24,845 nucleotides of DNA from CAZIVO01 sp964542765 (lineage in GTDB: Bacteria > Planctomycetota > UBA1135 > UBA2386), in NCBI GenBank assembly GCA_964542765.1, contig CAZIVO010000048.1, positions 1 through 24,845 of the forward strand. The letters are read 5' to 3'. Shown one piece after another: positions 1-8,797 of this stretch. A program made the translations under genes and the position numbers. Position 1 is the first letter of the stretch, and each line of letters opens with the position of its first letter. The notes below the pieces were generated by a model, which was not told the origin of the DNA, did no database searches, and saw only the letters and a program-made list of their open reading frames with translations.

Positions 1-77
1 CAACGGAGGCCTCGGCGAAGTCGACGGGAAACATCATCAATGTTGATGCTGGCAATCAGATTTCCTTTCCTCGTTAG
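1..77 (+). CDS. C-terminus of SDR-type dehydrogenase, probably rhamnulose-1-phosphate aldolase/dehydrogenase (partial)
   Basis: An open frame enters from the left edge in the frame of base 3 and stops at TAG 75-77. The 24 visible residues include TGNIINVDAG and end in FPR. This resembles the last strand and tail of short-chain dehydrogenases (TG..I.VDGG), and of the bifunctional rhamnulose-1-phosphate aldolase/lactaldehyde dehydrogenase whose SDR module ends in a similar way. The next gene, 56 bp downstream on the same strand, is a rhamnulokinase, so a rhamnose-pathway enzyme is the natural reading: the aldolase cleaves rhamnulose-1-phosphate and the SDR part handles lactaldehyde. Only the tail is visible, so the SDR assignment is fair and the rhamnose-specific one is inferred from context. 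Confidence 0.55.
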   Translation, partial: TEASAKSTGNIINVDAGNQISFPR

Positions 78-133
78 ATATGGATAGTCAGCGATGGTTG
101 TGATGGGACGAGGAACTCTGGGTTTCTTGCTGG

Positions 134-1567
134 GTGAGCAAAAGGCGTAGCGGTGTGACCGGCGAGTATGTAGCGGTGGATCTGGGGGCTGGCAGCGGTC
201 GGGTCATGCTCGGCAGTTTCGGCGACGAGAACCTGTCTTTGCGCGAGGTCCATCGGTTTCCCAATACGCCACGGAAAGTCGATGGCTTCGAGCGCTGGGA
301 TATCGCGGAACTGTTCAAAGGCGTCAAGAATGGGTTGGCCAAATTGCCTGATGGTGGTCGGGCAGTGAGGAGCATCGGCGTTGACACCTGGGGTGTCGAC
401 TTTGGTTTGGTGGATTCAGATGATCGTTTGATTGCGGATCCGGTTGTCTACCGGGATCCTCGCACCGAGGGGATGATGGAACTTGTAGATGGTCTGATCT
501 CGCGCAAGGAACTCTTTGCGCGAACCGGCCTGCAGTTCATTTGTATCAACACGATCTACCAGTTGCTGGCGCAGGTGCGAGCGGGAGAGTGGCCTGGGGA
601 TGCCGCGAAGCTTCTGTTCATTCCCGGCCTTTTCAACATGCTCTTGTGTGGTTCCACGAAGGCCGAGTTCACCTTTGCCAGCACCTCGGCCATGCTGAAA
701 GCGGGTTCGGCCGAATGGGATGTCGATTTACTGGATCGTCTTGGCTTGCCGACCGGCATCTTGCCCGAACTGGTATTGCCAGGAACCGAACTCGGACGGC
801 TCAAACCGGAGTTGCAATCGGAACTCGGTCTCACCGACCTTCGTGTGATAGCACCGGCTTGCCATGACACGGCGAGTGCGGTCGCCGGCGCACCCTTGGA
901 AGAAGGTTGGGCTTACATCAGTTCGGGCACATGGTCTCTGGTCGGCGTCGAGCGTGCCACACCGGTTCTGGGCGAGGCTGCCATGGCAGCGGGCCTGACC
1001 AACGAGGGAGGTGTCGAGGGCACTACCCGGGTGCTGCGGAATATCATGGGTTTGTGGATCCTGGAGAGTTGCAGGGCTGAGTGGGACCGTCGTGGGGAGT
1101 TGATCGGATACGAAGACCTGCAAAGGAATCTGGATGGGTTGTCGATTGGGTCCATGCGGATCAATCCAGACGACCCCCGCTTTTTCAATCCAGAGAGCAT
1201 GATCGCCGAGGTGCAGAGTTTTCTTGGAGAAACGGGGCAGGCATGCCCGGCAGATCAATTGACCTTGTCGGGCATCATTCTCGAGTCACTGGCAGACCGC
1301 TATGCGGAAGTGATTCGCTGCATCGAGGAAGTGACAAGAACACCGATCAAGGGGATCCGGATCATCGGCGGCGGTAGTCAGAACGCTTACCTCAATCAGG
1401 CGACAGCCAATGCCGCGGGGGTGCCTGTTGCCGCTGGTCCGGTCGAGGCCACAGCGCTAGGAAATCTGATGGTTCAGGCGATTGCTGATGGCCGTTTCAC
1501 GGGCATAGCTGCGGCTCGACAGTTCACCGCCGAGCGAATGGAATCCAGGCTGTTCCAACCCAGATGA
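134..1567 (+). CDS. rhaB: Rhamnulokinase (FGGY family)
   Basis: Cytoplasmic kinase that phosphorylates L-rhamnulose to rhamnulose-1-phosphate. The 477 residues follow E. coli RhaB closely (489 aa). The N-terminal phosphate-binding segment AVDLGAGSGRVML is at 14-26 and SIGVDTWGVDF at 80-90. HDTASAV at 244-250 places the likely catalytic base at Asp245. SSGTWSL, NIMGLWILE, IIGGGSQN and AGPVEATALGN lie in the C-terminal lobe. The GTG at 134 has little Shine-Dalgarno sequence before it. An in-frame GTG at 155 is preceded by AAAAGG at 140-145 with 9-nt spacing and would start the protein just before the conserved fold, so it may be the true start. The gene lies 56 bp after the SDR tail, probably in the same operon, and ends 8 bp before the convergent histidine kinase. 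Confidence 0.93.
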   Translation: MSKRRSGVTGEYVAVDLGAGSGRVMLGSFGDENLSLREVHRFPNTPRKVDGFERWDIAELFKGVKNGLAKLPDGGRAVRSIGVDTWGVDFGLVDSDDRLIADPVVYRDPRTEGMMELVDGLISRKELFARTGLQFICINTIYQLLAQVRAGEWPGDAAKLLFIPGLFNMLLCGSTKAEFTFASTSAMLKAGSAEWDVDLLDRLGLPTGILPELVLPGTELGRLKPELQSELGLTDLRVIAPACHDTASAVAGAPLEEGWAYISSGTWSLVGVERATPVLGEAAMAAGLTNEGGVEGTTRVLRNIMGLWILESCRAEWDRRGELIGYEDLQRNLDGLSIGSMRINPDDPRFFNPESMIAEVQSFLGETGQACPADQLTLSGIILESLADRYAEVIRCIEEVTRTPIKGIRIIGGGSQNAYLNQATANAAGVPVAAGPVEATALGNLMVQAIADGRFTGIAAARQFTAERMESRLFQPR

Positions 1568-1575
1568 TGGTTGCA

Positions 1576-3693
1576 TCAGGCCGAGGTCAGCATCTGTCGG
1601 ACCTTGCTGACGAGATCGACGGACGTGAAGGGTTTTTGCAGGAAGGAACCACTCGACGGTAGCGCTTCGCTGTGATCGGCCAGATATCCGGACATGAACA
1701 GGATCTTGGTCTCCGGTCGAAGAGAAGACATCTTTCTGGCGAAATCGGGGCCGCTCATCCGCGGCATGACCACGTCGCTGAGCACGAGATCGATATCGCC
1801 CGAGAACTCCTCGGAGAGTTTCAGGGCCTCGCTACCGTCAGGTGCTTCCAGAACCCTGTAGCCTTGTCGCTCAAGGATCCGGCTCGCGAAGACCAGCACG
1901 TTTTTCTCGTCTTCGATCAGCAGGAGAGTCTCATTGCCGGAGGCCTTCTCTGGTCGGCGTTCTTCAGCACTGCTGTGACTGGTTGTGGGGCCAGGGACCC
2001 GAGGCAAAGAAATCTCAAAGGTGGTTCCGACACCTTGCTGACTATCGACGGTGACCGATCCGCCAAGCTGGACAACGATCCCGTAAACGGTGGACAAGCC
2101 CAATCCGGTGCCCTTGCCACGGGGTCGTGTCGTGAAAAATGGTTCGAAGATTCGCTGCCGTGTCTTGGCATCCATGCCACAGCCATCGTCAGCGACCTGG
2201 AACTTCACATTTTCTTCATCGATGCAGGTGCCGATCACGATTCTTCCTCCGTCAGGCATGGCATCGCGGGCGTTGACGACCAGATTCATGATGATTTGCT
2301 CGAGGTGTCCGCGTTCCGATTCGATATGACAGTTTCCGTTGTCCAGCTTTATCTGGAGTTCGATTCCTTCACCCAGAAGACGGCTGAGCATGCGCTGCAT
2401 GCCACGGAGTATGGAGTGCAGATCGAGTGTTTCGGTGCTCAGTGGTTGCTTGCTGCTGAAAGCAAGTAGCTGTCGCGTCAAGGTCGCAGCCTTTTCTCCG
2501 GCGCATTTGACCTCTAACAGATCTCTGTAGATCCAGTGATCCTTGTCGAGTTCCTGGAGGATGGAATCGCTGTAGCCCTGGATTACCGTCAGGATATTGT
2601 TGAAGTCGTGTGCGACGCCTCCGGCTAGCTGGCCCAGTGCATCCATTTTCTGGGCGTGCTGAAGTTGTTCGTTGGCGGCCCGCAGATCTCGCCTGAGATC
2701 AGAATTTCGTTTCTCAAGATAACGATGCTGCACCAGGGCCAGGGTTCCGAGCAGAACAAGCTCGAACATGACGACGGCCTCTCGTGCGGGCCGGCTGGGT
2801 TGATCGAGGGCCCCGATTCCATAGAGAGCGAAGTGGATGAGTGGGAATGCAGCAGCCTGCAGAAGGAGTGGGCTGATCGGGTTTCCCCGAGGCCAGCGGT
2901 TATTCTCGATTGGCCTGATGGATGTTGGTGTGAAGACCTGATGCCGCATCCGGGCTGCGCAGATAAGAGAGAGGTATGGCAGATACCAGATCAACTCCGT
3001 GGGAGAGCCTGGAACCACATGGATGAGATTGGCGTGGTGCAGGGCTTCCAGAGCATCGTGAATCGCCCAGATCGTCGCGGTGAAGGTGAGCAGGCGATAG
3101 ATGTGGCGCCAGCGGATTGAGGTGCAGGTGGCGCTGAGCAGTCCGAAGCGGATCGCCAGATAGATGTCCATGGCGACGAAGAGGTAGAGCGAGGGCAGCA
3201 GGGTCGCATATTCGCTTTGATCTACCTGGCTGGGTATGAGAACAAAATACGCCAGCAACCCGAGCGAGAAGATGATTCCTCCCGACGATCTCGTGGTCTG
3301 CGCGAGGCCGAAAGACTTTCGCGATTTACGGATGTGTGGGCTCGCCTCGATCGCCAGAACGATCAAGAGGTAGAAGGCGAGATACATCCCGTCGGCAATG
3401 ACGCTGGCGAATAGTTTGTTCTGGATCTCGGGGAAGACGAGGTAGAAAGCTCTCGCCAGGAGCCAGAAGGAGAGCCCCACAATCATGTAGCTCCAAAATC
3501 TTCGCTCGCGACCACGGCGAGTGCAGAAATGCCCCTTCAAGATTGCCAGGGTCGTCAAGCCCAGCAGGCAGATATCTGCCCAGCTTTCGTGGAACCAGGC
3601 TAACGAGGCATCAGGAATGCCCGGTAGGAGATATGCCAGGAACAAGCCTGTGAAGGCGAGTCCGGCAATGCGGATGATTGGGTCGTGTTTCAA
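1576..3693 (-). CDS. Membrane hybrid histidine kinase with C-terminal receiver domain
   Basis: A sensor kinase of 705 aa. Residues 1-325 hold about nine or ten hydrophobic segments (for example 5-24, 66-88, 95-116, 138-154, 163-185, 199-215, 232-247, 275-296, 306-322), forming a polytopic sensor without a recognisable PAS or GAF domain. A short coiled coil (about 323-350) leads to the HisKA box LAGGVAHDFNN with His362. The HATPase domain shows the N box (NLVVNARDAM, 470-479), G1 (DDGCGM, 502-507), F box (FEPFFTTR) and G2 (GKGTGLGLS, 526-534). A receiver domain (588-702) has acidic residues at 594-595, phospho-acceptor Asp640 in SDVVMP and Lys687 in QKPF. No response regulator or output gene is adjacent, so it is an orphan whose signal is unknown. 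The start used is TTG at 3693; no good ribosome-binding site is seen, and a TTG 16 codons further in is an alternative. Confidence 0.93.
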   Translation of the reverse strand: MKHDPIIRIAGLAFTGLFLAYLLPGIPDASLAWFHESWADICLLGLTTLAILKGHFCTRRGRERRFWSYMIVGLSFWLLARAFYLVFPEIQNKLFASVIADGMYLAFYLLIVLAIEASPHIRKSRKSFGLAQTTRSSGGIIFSLGLLAYFVLIPSQVDQSEYATLLPSLYLFVAMDIYLAIRFGLLSATCTSIRWRHIYRLLTFTATIWAIHDALEALHHANLIHVVPGSPTELIWYLPYLSLICAARMRHQVFTPTSIRPIENNRWPRGNPISPLLLQAAAFPLIHFALYGIGALDQPSRPAREAVVMFELVLLGTLALVQHRYLEKRNSDLRRDLRAANEQLQHAQKMDALGQLAGGVAHDFNNILTVIQGYSDSILQELDKDHWIYRDLLEVKCAGEKAATLTRQLLAFSSKQPLSTETLDLHSILRGMQRMLSRLLGEGIELQIKLDNGNCHIESERGHLEQIIMNLVVNARDAMPDGGRIVIGTCIDEENVKFQVADDGCGMDAKTRQRIFEPFFTTRPRGKGTGLGLSTVYGIVVQLGGSVTVDSQQGVGTTFEISLPRVPGPTTSHSSAEERRPEKASGNETLLLIEDEKNVLVFASRILERQGYRVLEAPDGSEALKLSEEFSGDIDLVLSDVVMPRMSGPDFARKMSSLRPETKILFMSGYLADHSEALPSSGSFLQKPFTSVDLVSKVRQMLTSA

Positions 3694-3884
3694 GGGATAC
3701 CGGATCTGGAGGGATTCCGGCAGGGCAACAATGCTTCTAGGCCGTGAGCAAGCGAAGTTGCATAAAGAAATTGCTGAGCGGGGGATGGGAGGAATTTCGC
3801 GATCGTGTGACAGTGCGCGGGAGTGATTGAACGGCTACCGAACTTTCTGTTTCGACAGGCTTCTTGGCGTTACCGTGAATCTTC

Positions 3885-4628
3885 GTGACCTCCGTAATCG
3901 AAGCTCGAGATGTTTACCGTTTCCATGAGATCGAGGGGCGACGCATCCCGATTCTCAAGGGGGTCACCTTTTCTCTGAGCAAAGGGAAGTTCTCTACCGT
4001 CATGGGGCCATCGGGTTCGGGTAAGTCCACCTTGCTGCACATCCTCGCGGGTTTGGATCTGCCTTCGGCGGGGGAGGTGATCATCGGCGATCAACCGATT
4101 TCGACGGCCAGCGAAGAGCAGAGAACGAAGATCCGAAGAACACAGATCGGGTTCATCTTCCAGTTCTTCCAGCTCTTGCCAGATTTGACGGTCGAGGAAA
4201 ATATCGTCTTGCCCTTGTTGATCGCCGGGGAATCACCGCCGGAACATGCTGGCCGAGTCGAGGAGTTGATGGATCTCCTTTCCATCGGAGAGCTGAGATC
4301 GCGACAACCACGAGGTCTCTCGGGTGGCGAGATGCAGCGCGTGAGTATTGCGCGAGCTTTGGTCACGAACCCTCCCTTGCTGATGGCCGACGAACCCACT
4401 GGCAACCTCTCCTCCAAGGCTGGTCAGGAGATCGTTGCCTTGCTCAAGGATGTTGCCCGGCAGTACGAGGCAACGGTGCTTTTGGTGACGCACAACCCTC
4501 GTGATGCGGCGGCGGGGGAGGAGGTCATGTTTCTTCATGATGGGTCGTTGGATAGTTCTCAGTCCTTGACCGGAGGCAATTTTGATGCGGCTGACGTCTT
4601 TCGTCGTCTGGAAGAGTTGGGCATCTAA
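3885..4628 (+). CDS. ABC transporter ATP-binding protein, LolD/YbbA/MacB-type
   Basis: The 247-aa nucleotide-binding subunit carries every ABC motif: Walker A GPSGSGKS (41-48), Q-loop FIFQFFQLLP (91-100), signature LSGGEMQR (146-153), Walker B LLMADEP (166-172) with Glu171, and switch His204 in VTHNP. The FFQLLPDLTVEEN stretch and the length are typical of the LolD/FtsE/YbbA group, which powers mechanotransmission rather than classical import. The GTG at 3885 is the start used; the conserved fold begins within a few residues. Its 3' end overlaps the permease gene by about 44 bp, and that gene's ribosome-binding site lies inside this one, so the two are probably translationally coupled and form one transporter. 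No MacA-like adaptor is adjacent, which favours a YbbA-like role (lipid or lipoprotein handling, or export) over MacB. The substrate cannot be read from the sequence. Confidence 0.92.
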   Translation: MTSVIEARDVYRFHEIEGRRIPILKGVTFSLSKGKFSTVMGPSGSGKSTLLHILAGLDLPSAGEVIIGDQPISTASEEQRTKIRRTQIGFIFQFFQLLPDLTVEENIVLPLLIAGESPPEHAGRVEELMDLLSIGELRSRQPRGLSGGEMQRVSIARALVTNPPLLMADEPTGNLSSKAGQEIVALLKDVARQYEATVLLVTHNPRDAAAGEEVMFLHDGSLDSSQSLTGGNFDAADVFRRLEELGI

Positions 4629-7158
4629 CAAGCTCCGTTCCGCGCTGACGATCCTCGGCGTTGCTCTGGGGGTGGCCATCGTCACTTCGATCCATGTGGT
4701 CGATCACAACACGATCGAGAGCCGGGTTCGATCGCTGCAGTCTGACCATGGGCGTTTCGATCTGGAACTGCATCCTCGAGATCCAGAACTGGATCGTGCG
4801 GCGGTGCAGTCGAAACTGGATGCGGTTCCTGGGATTGCTCATGTCGGAAGCGTTCACAGTGGCGTTGTGGAGATGCAGGCTGGGGAACGATCCCTCGGAC
4901 ATGTAGAGATCCATGGGTTGAGCGAGTCCGGTCAGCAGAGCTTCGGCCACTACAGGGTTGTGGGTGGCAAGGATTTGGGCGGCAAATCCGGACAACAAGG
5001 GGTGCTCGTCTCCGCTCGATTTGCATCGACCAATCAACTGGAAGTGGGTGGGTCGCTGGAGTTGCGAACCCCCGACCTGGAGCCGCGCGTCATTTGCAGA
5101 GAGGGACACCGCGAATCTATCCGCGAACCCCCACGTGCGAAGAACAGGGAATCCGTCGTGATCTTGGGTGTCTTGGCCAATGAGGGGCTGGCGAGGCGCA
5201 ATTTTGGAAGCGTTGTCGTGTCGTCCTTTGATTTGGCCCAACGGCTGGCCGTCCCGGGTTCTACCCTGTACCAGATCAAGCGCGAAGCCGGAGCAGACAT
5301 CGATCGTCTGCGGCGGCAACTCGGTGCTGATTTCGCTGTCCTCGATGGTCGATCAGCGATGCTTGGCGAAGGAGCCGACGAGCGAGCTTTCCGCAATGGT
5401 GTGAAGGTCCTTGGTTGTCTGGCATTGATACTCGGCATGTTTGTGGTGTTTCAGACACTTTCACAGTCATTGGTCGAACGCCTCCGACAGATCGGCCTCC
5501 TTCGTTGTCTCGGTGCTTCGCGTGGCACCATCGCTCGTGTTTTCTTGTTCGATGCGTTGGCGACAGCGCTGATCGGCTCTGTTCTGGGGATTGGCTTGGG
5601 GATCTTGTTGGCGATGTGCCTTCAGGCCTGGGATGTCAGCACTCTGGGAATGGGTCGAGAGGTAACGGTTTTCGAATTGCCGCTGGCGACGATTGCGTGG
5701 ACTGCCTTCTTGGGCGTTGTGTTCACGACGGCCGGTGCAGGTTTTCCCCTGTGGAAGGCCCGCAACCTGCCCGCGATTGAAATCCTCAACCCACGTGGGT
5801 TGTCGGAGGATGGTGCCGGCCGGCATGTTTTGCGGGGCATCAACCTGTTCTTGTTCGTGATGTTGGTTCTGATTCTCCCCGGGGCTTATCTGGCGATGAC
5901 GCCACTGGTATCCGAAGAGGGGGGCGAGACTCTGGTCGTGCTTGCTCAACTGGGCGGCATGGTGCTTCTGTTCGGTGGCCTGCTGCTGGTGTCGCCACAT
6001 GTCATACGGTTTCTGGGAGGGCTGGTGCTGATACCATTGCGCCGCTTGTTGCGCTTGCCGGCTTTTCTGGTTGGCAAGGCCATGCGCCAGAACTCGGGCC
6101 GCTTTGCTGCCTCTGTCTGTGGTCTGGCCATTGTCTTGATGGCGCTGGTGGGCTTGAAGAGTATCACCGCTGCGCTCGCGGACGAGCAGCGACAATTTGG
6201 CGAGACTGCCATGAAGGACCGCTTGTTCATCAAGTGTGCTCCCCTGACGCCGGCGCAGTTGCAACCCTTACGAGAGATTGCCGGGATAAAGAAAGTTGAT
6301 GCCTTCGAGGGACGTGTTGGGGTGACCTTCGAGATGCGTGGCCTCGACCGACGGGAACTGTCTCCGTACGATTCTGAGGATTCACGACCGGTAGAGGAGC
6401 GGTCCCTTCGCCGCCGGGTGATCGTCAGCAAGCGACTGGCGCGATTGCGGGGCTTCGAAGACGGCGGGGTCGTCAATGTCATGACCGATGAAGGCTCTCG
6501 TGCCTACGAGATCGTGCGCATCGCTGACAGCATCGGTTTTTTTCCGGACGAGCGTGCTTGGGCCATCACTCATCCCAGTTGCCTCGTGCAGGATTTCTGC
6601 GTTCCGCAGGCGAACATCGATCGAGTCAGCATCGCACACGATCCGAGCATCGATCGTCGGCGAATATTGGCCGATATACGCAAGTTGATTCCATCGGCGA
6701 CCTGGGCCAAGTTCGGTACCGAGATCGTCGAGTATCACATCCGCGACATAGCTCGTGATTTCCTCCTTTTCGACATCTTGCTGTGGCTGATCTTGTCGCT
6801 GGCTGCCGTTGGCTTGATCAATGGAATGACCATCGCGGCTGTTGCTCGAGCGCGGGAAATAGGTGTCCTACGCGCCCTGGGAATGAGCGATGGCAGCTTG
6901 CGGGCCAGCTTTCTTCTGGAGGGAGCCCTGGTGGCCATCCTGGCCGCTGGGTTGGCCTTGGCCTTGAGTTTGCCGCTGGGCTATCTGGTCGTGACAGGTC
7001 TGAACCGCGTTGCAGGTCTGGAGGCGAGCTATGTTCCGCCTATCGCCTGGGTGGGCTGGGTTCCTTTGATTGCCATCGCCGTCGGGTTGATAGCTGCGAT
7101 TCTGCCTGGGTTGAGGGCGGTGCGGGAGAATCCGGCGGCGGCTGTTCGCTACGAGTAG
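4585..7158 (+). CDS. FtsX-family ABC transporter permease, YbbP-like, ten transmembrane helices
   Basis: Large permease of about 857 aa paired with the upstream ATPase. A first helix (ALTILGVALGVAIVTSI) is followed by a periplasmic MacB-like domain of roughly 220 residues, then three helices ending near residue 390. Two central helices, a second helix-flanked extracytoplasmic domain and a final three-helix FtsX block complete about ten helices. This duplicated layout matches the YbbP/FtsX-like permease family rather than four-helix LolC or MacB. Both FtsX blocks carry the coupling-helix pattern near LRQIGLLRCLGASR and AREIGVLRALGMS. ATG 4585 was chosen because GGAGG at 4572-4576 sits 8 nt upstream; a TTG at 4582 would add one residue. 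The gene ends 5 bp before the convergent lipoprotein gene. Export or membrane remodelling of lipids or lipoproteins is the likely role; the substrate is unknown. Confidence 0.9.
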   Translation: MRLTSFVVWKSWASNKLRSALTILGVALGVAIVTSIHVVDHNTIESRVRSLQSDHGRFDLELHPRDPELDRAAVQSKLDAVPGIAHVGSVHSGVVEMQAGERSLGHVEIHGLSESGQQSFGHYRVVGGKDLGGKSGQQGVLVSARFASTNQLEVGGSLELRTPDLEPRVICREGHRESIREPPRAKNRESVVILGVLANEGLARRNFGSVVVSSFDLAQRLAVPGSTLYQIKREAGADIDRLRRQLGADFAVLDGRSAMLGEGADERAFRNGVKVLGCLALILGMFVVFQTLSQSLVERLRQIGLLRCLGASRGTIARVFLFDALATALIGSVLGIGLGILLAMCLQAWDVSTLGMGREVTVFELPLATIAWTAFLGVVFTTAGAGFPLWKARNLPAIEILNPRGLSEDGAGRHVLRGINLFLFVMLVLILPGAYLAMTPLVSEEGGETLVVLAQLGGMVLLFGGLLLVSPHVIRFLGGLVLIPLRRLLRLPAFLVGKAMRQNSGRFAASVCGLAIVLMALVGLKSITAALADEQRQFGETAMKDRLFIKCAPLTPAQLQPLREIAGIKKVDAFEGRVGVTFEMRGLDRRELSPYDSEDSRPVEERSLRRRVIVSKRLARLRGFEDGGVVNVMTDEGSRAYEIVRIADSIGFFPDERAWAITHPSCLVQDFCVPQANIDRVSIAHDPSIDRRRILADIRKLIPSATWAKFGTEIVEYHIRDIARDFLLFDILLWLILSLAAVGLINGMTIAAVARAREIGVLRALGMSDGSLRASFLLEGALVAILAAGLALALSLPLGYLVVTGLNRVAGLEASYVPPIAWVGWVPLIAIAVGLIAAILPGLRAVRENPAAAVRYE

Positions 7159-7163
7159 CGGGG

Positions 7164-7769
7164 CTAGAGCAACCTGCCGACGAGATCCTGTTCGAGGTTC
7201 TTCAAGAGTTTGGCGATGGCGCGAGACCAGCCCTGAACGAGGCTCTCGGGTTCCTTGTCTTCGAGGGGCTCGCGGATGGCGTAGACCTTGGTGAAGAGCA
7301 GTCGATCCGTGGATTCAGTCAAGAGAGTGACTCTGAGTTGCATGACCGCAAATGCTGTTTCATCGGAGTAATCCCCATGCAGTTCCATGACATCTGTTTC
7401 GAGGACATGAGAAGGCTGAAGGCGACTTCCCGACGCGATGACTGCCTGGCAAAGAGCAGATTGGTTTAGCCACTGGATACTCAAGGATTGGAGATTGTCC
7501 GACGGTGTGCCAAAGAACTCGTTGTAGAAATCGGAGGTGTATTCCTGATCACTCAGTCGATAGACAAAGTTTTTCCCCGAAAGGGGAAGTGCGAGATGGA
7601 ATGGACGGACCATCAGGATGGCGCTGGTGGCCCTGTCTTTGAGGTTGTCTCCGGTCCGCTCGGTCTGCAGCAAATACCGGCGTTTGACCGGAAGCTCTCG
7701 CTCGAAATTGATGCAAGAGGTGAGGCAGATACTCATCAGGACTGCTGTGGTGGATCGGCGCATTGTCAC
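7164..7769 (-). CDS. ABC-type transport auxiliary lipoprotein (PqiC-like)
   Basis: A 201-aa protein with a short signal peptide and a lipobox (ICLTSC, Cys about residue 19), so it is expected to be lipidated and periplasm-facing. The body, with RRYLLQT near the N-terminus and a C-terminal helix ending in LLKNLEQDLVG, fits the ABC_trans_aux family found at the end of Mla/Pqi-type operons. Members associate with MCE proteins and the outer membrane. The GTG at 7769 overlaps the mlaD stop (GTGA, 4 bp), indicating coupling; an ATG at 7763 two codons later is an equally good start. It is the last gene of the four-gene operon. No MlaC-like periplasmic carrier or MlaA is present, so this lipoprotein is the only candidate outer-membrane partner in the cluster. 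Family call good; lipid specificity unknown. Confidence 0.8.
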   Translation of the reverse strand: MTMRRSTTAVLMSICLTSCINFERELPVKRRYLLQTERTGDNLKDRATSAILMVRPFHLALPLSGKNFVYRLSDQEYTSDFYNEFFGTPSDNLQSLSIQWLNQSALCQAVIASGSRLQPSHVLETDVMELHGDYSDETAFAVMQLRVTLLTESTDRLLFTKVYAIREPLEDKEPESLVQGWSRAIAKLLKNLEQDLVGRLL

Positions 7770-8797
7770 TTTCGCTTCACTGGCCCGGGTTGCTTCCCAA
7801 AAAGCATGAGAGAAGGATAGCGTTCGAGGTTTGATGTTAGTTCGGCGAGGTGTTCGCTCACTTGTCGCATGTTGTCGAGTACGGCAGTCAGGTTTCGGTC
7901 ATGGGTGTTGAGCATGCGGCCGGCATTCTTGGCGGTGATGCTGGATTCTTTGAGCAGGTGCTGTAGTTCCTGCATGCTTTGAGCGCCCTTGGTGGCGAAG
8001 GCTGCGACTTCGCCGATGAGCTTGCTCATGTCTTCCGGATCGATGAACTCCTCGGTTTCGCCGAGCACGCGATCGACCCTTTGGATCGCTTTTTCAGTGC
8101 TGGCGAGGATCTTGTGCACGTCGACTCGGCTGGTATCGATGAGGGAGCGCGCGGTCACCAAGACATCTTGTGCCTTGCTGCTGATTCCAGCGACATCGGT
8201 GTCCTCGACAGCCGCCTGGAAAGAGATCAGTGAATTCTTGGCGGCGGTGATCAGCCCTATGATGTCCGAGTCTGCAAATTCACCAAGAATACGCTCGAAG
8301 TCTTGAGCGAAGCGGACGGTGGTGCTCGTGGCCGATGGTATGCGTAGCGCCAGTGGCTGCCAGTCGATCGTCAAGCCCGGCTCGGGATTGTCGGTGTATT
8401 CGGCCTCCAGGTAAGCTGCCCCCGTCAAGCCTTGGGCTGCCAGACGGATTCGCAGTCCACGGTCTACTCGGTCCTGGAGTTCCTTTATCAGTTGGGCCGC
8501 ATCGGCGGCGCGAAAGGCGCTGGGCCAGACACTGATTCTTACCAGGACATAGTCGAAATCAGTCTCGTAGACTTCTCGGACCAGGGTGATGTCCCTGACC
8601 TGGCCGATCTTCACTCCTCGAAAACGTAAGGGGGATCCAACCTCGAGTCCCTGGACGGATTCTGCGATATAGATCTCCACTGGAACGGTGGCTCGAAATA
8701 TTGCGCTCGCGCCCAGTACCATGACGCCGCTCACCAAAACCACCATTCCGGCGATGACGAAGAGACCGATCAAGAAGTGATTCGTGGTGGTTTTCAC
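7766..8797 (-). CDS. mlaD: MlaD-family MCE-domain protein of the lipid ABC transporter
   Basis: The 343-aa periplasmic substrate-binding subunit is anchored by one N-terminal helix (about 8-30). The MCE domain follows at about 37-120, beginning VEIYIAESVQGLEVGSPLRFRGVKIGQV, which is the characteristic MCE opening. The remaining roughly 200 residues are helical and low in hydrophobic segments, as in MlaD/LetB-type proteins that form a hexameric channel for phospholipid. The protein is much longer than E. coli MlaD (183 aa) and closer to single-MCE proteins with a long helical tail that can bridge the periplasm. The GTG at 8797 overlaps the mlaF stop by 4 bp and is preceded by GAAGGAAG, a good ribosome-binding site. 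Its stop overlaps the next gene in the same way. The gene works with mlaE and mlaF upstream. Confidence 0.9.
   Translation of the reverse strand: MKTTTNHFLIGLFVIAGMVVLVSGVMVLGASAIFRATVPVEIYIAESVQGLEVGSPLRFRGVKIGQVRDITLVREVYETDFDYVLVRISVWPSAFRAADAAQLIKELQDRVDRGLRIRLAAQGLTGAAYLEAEYTDNPEPGLTIDWQPLALRIPSATSTTVRFAQDFERILGEFADSDIIGLITAAKNSLISFQAAVEDTDVAGISSKAQDVLVTARSLIDTSRVDVHKILASTEKAIQRVDRVLGETEEFIDPEDMSKLIGEVAAFATKGAQSMQELQHLLKESSITAKNAGRMLNTHDRNLTAVLDNMRQVSEHLAELTSNLERYPSLMLFGKQPGPVKRK

Noticed and set aside
1672..2469. Plus-strand 265-codon open frame
   Set aside because: Fully antisense to the histidine kinase core, whose motifs are all intact; no protein family pattern in the frame.
3700..3720. 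Imperfect hairpin just upstream of the histidine kinase start
   Set aside because: CCGGATC pairs with GATTCCGG only with a bulge; not distinguishable from chance.
5467..6264. Minus-strand 265-codon frame, Gln/His-rich (also 4525-5319)
   Set aside because: Antisense to the FtsX-family permease; composition is that of reversed hydrophobic codons.
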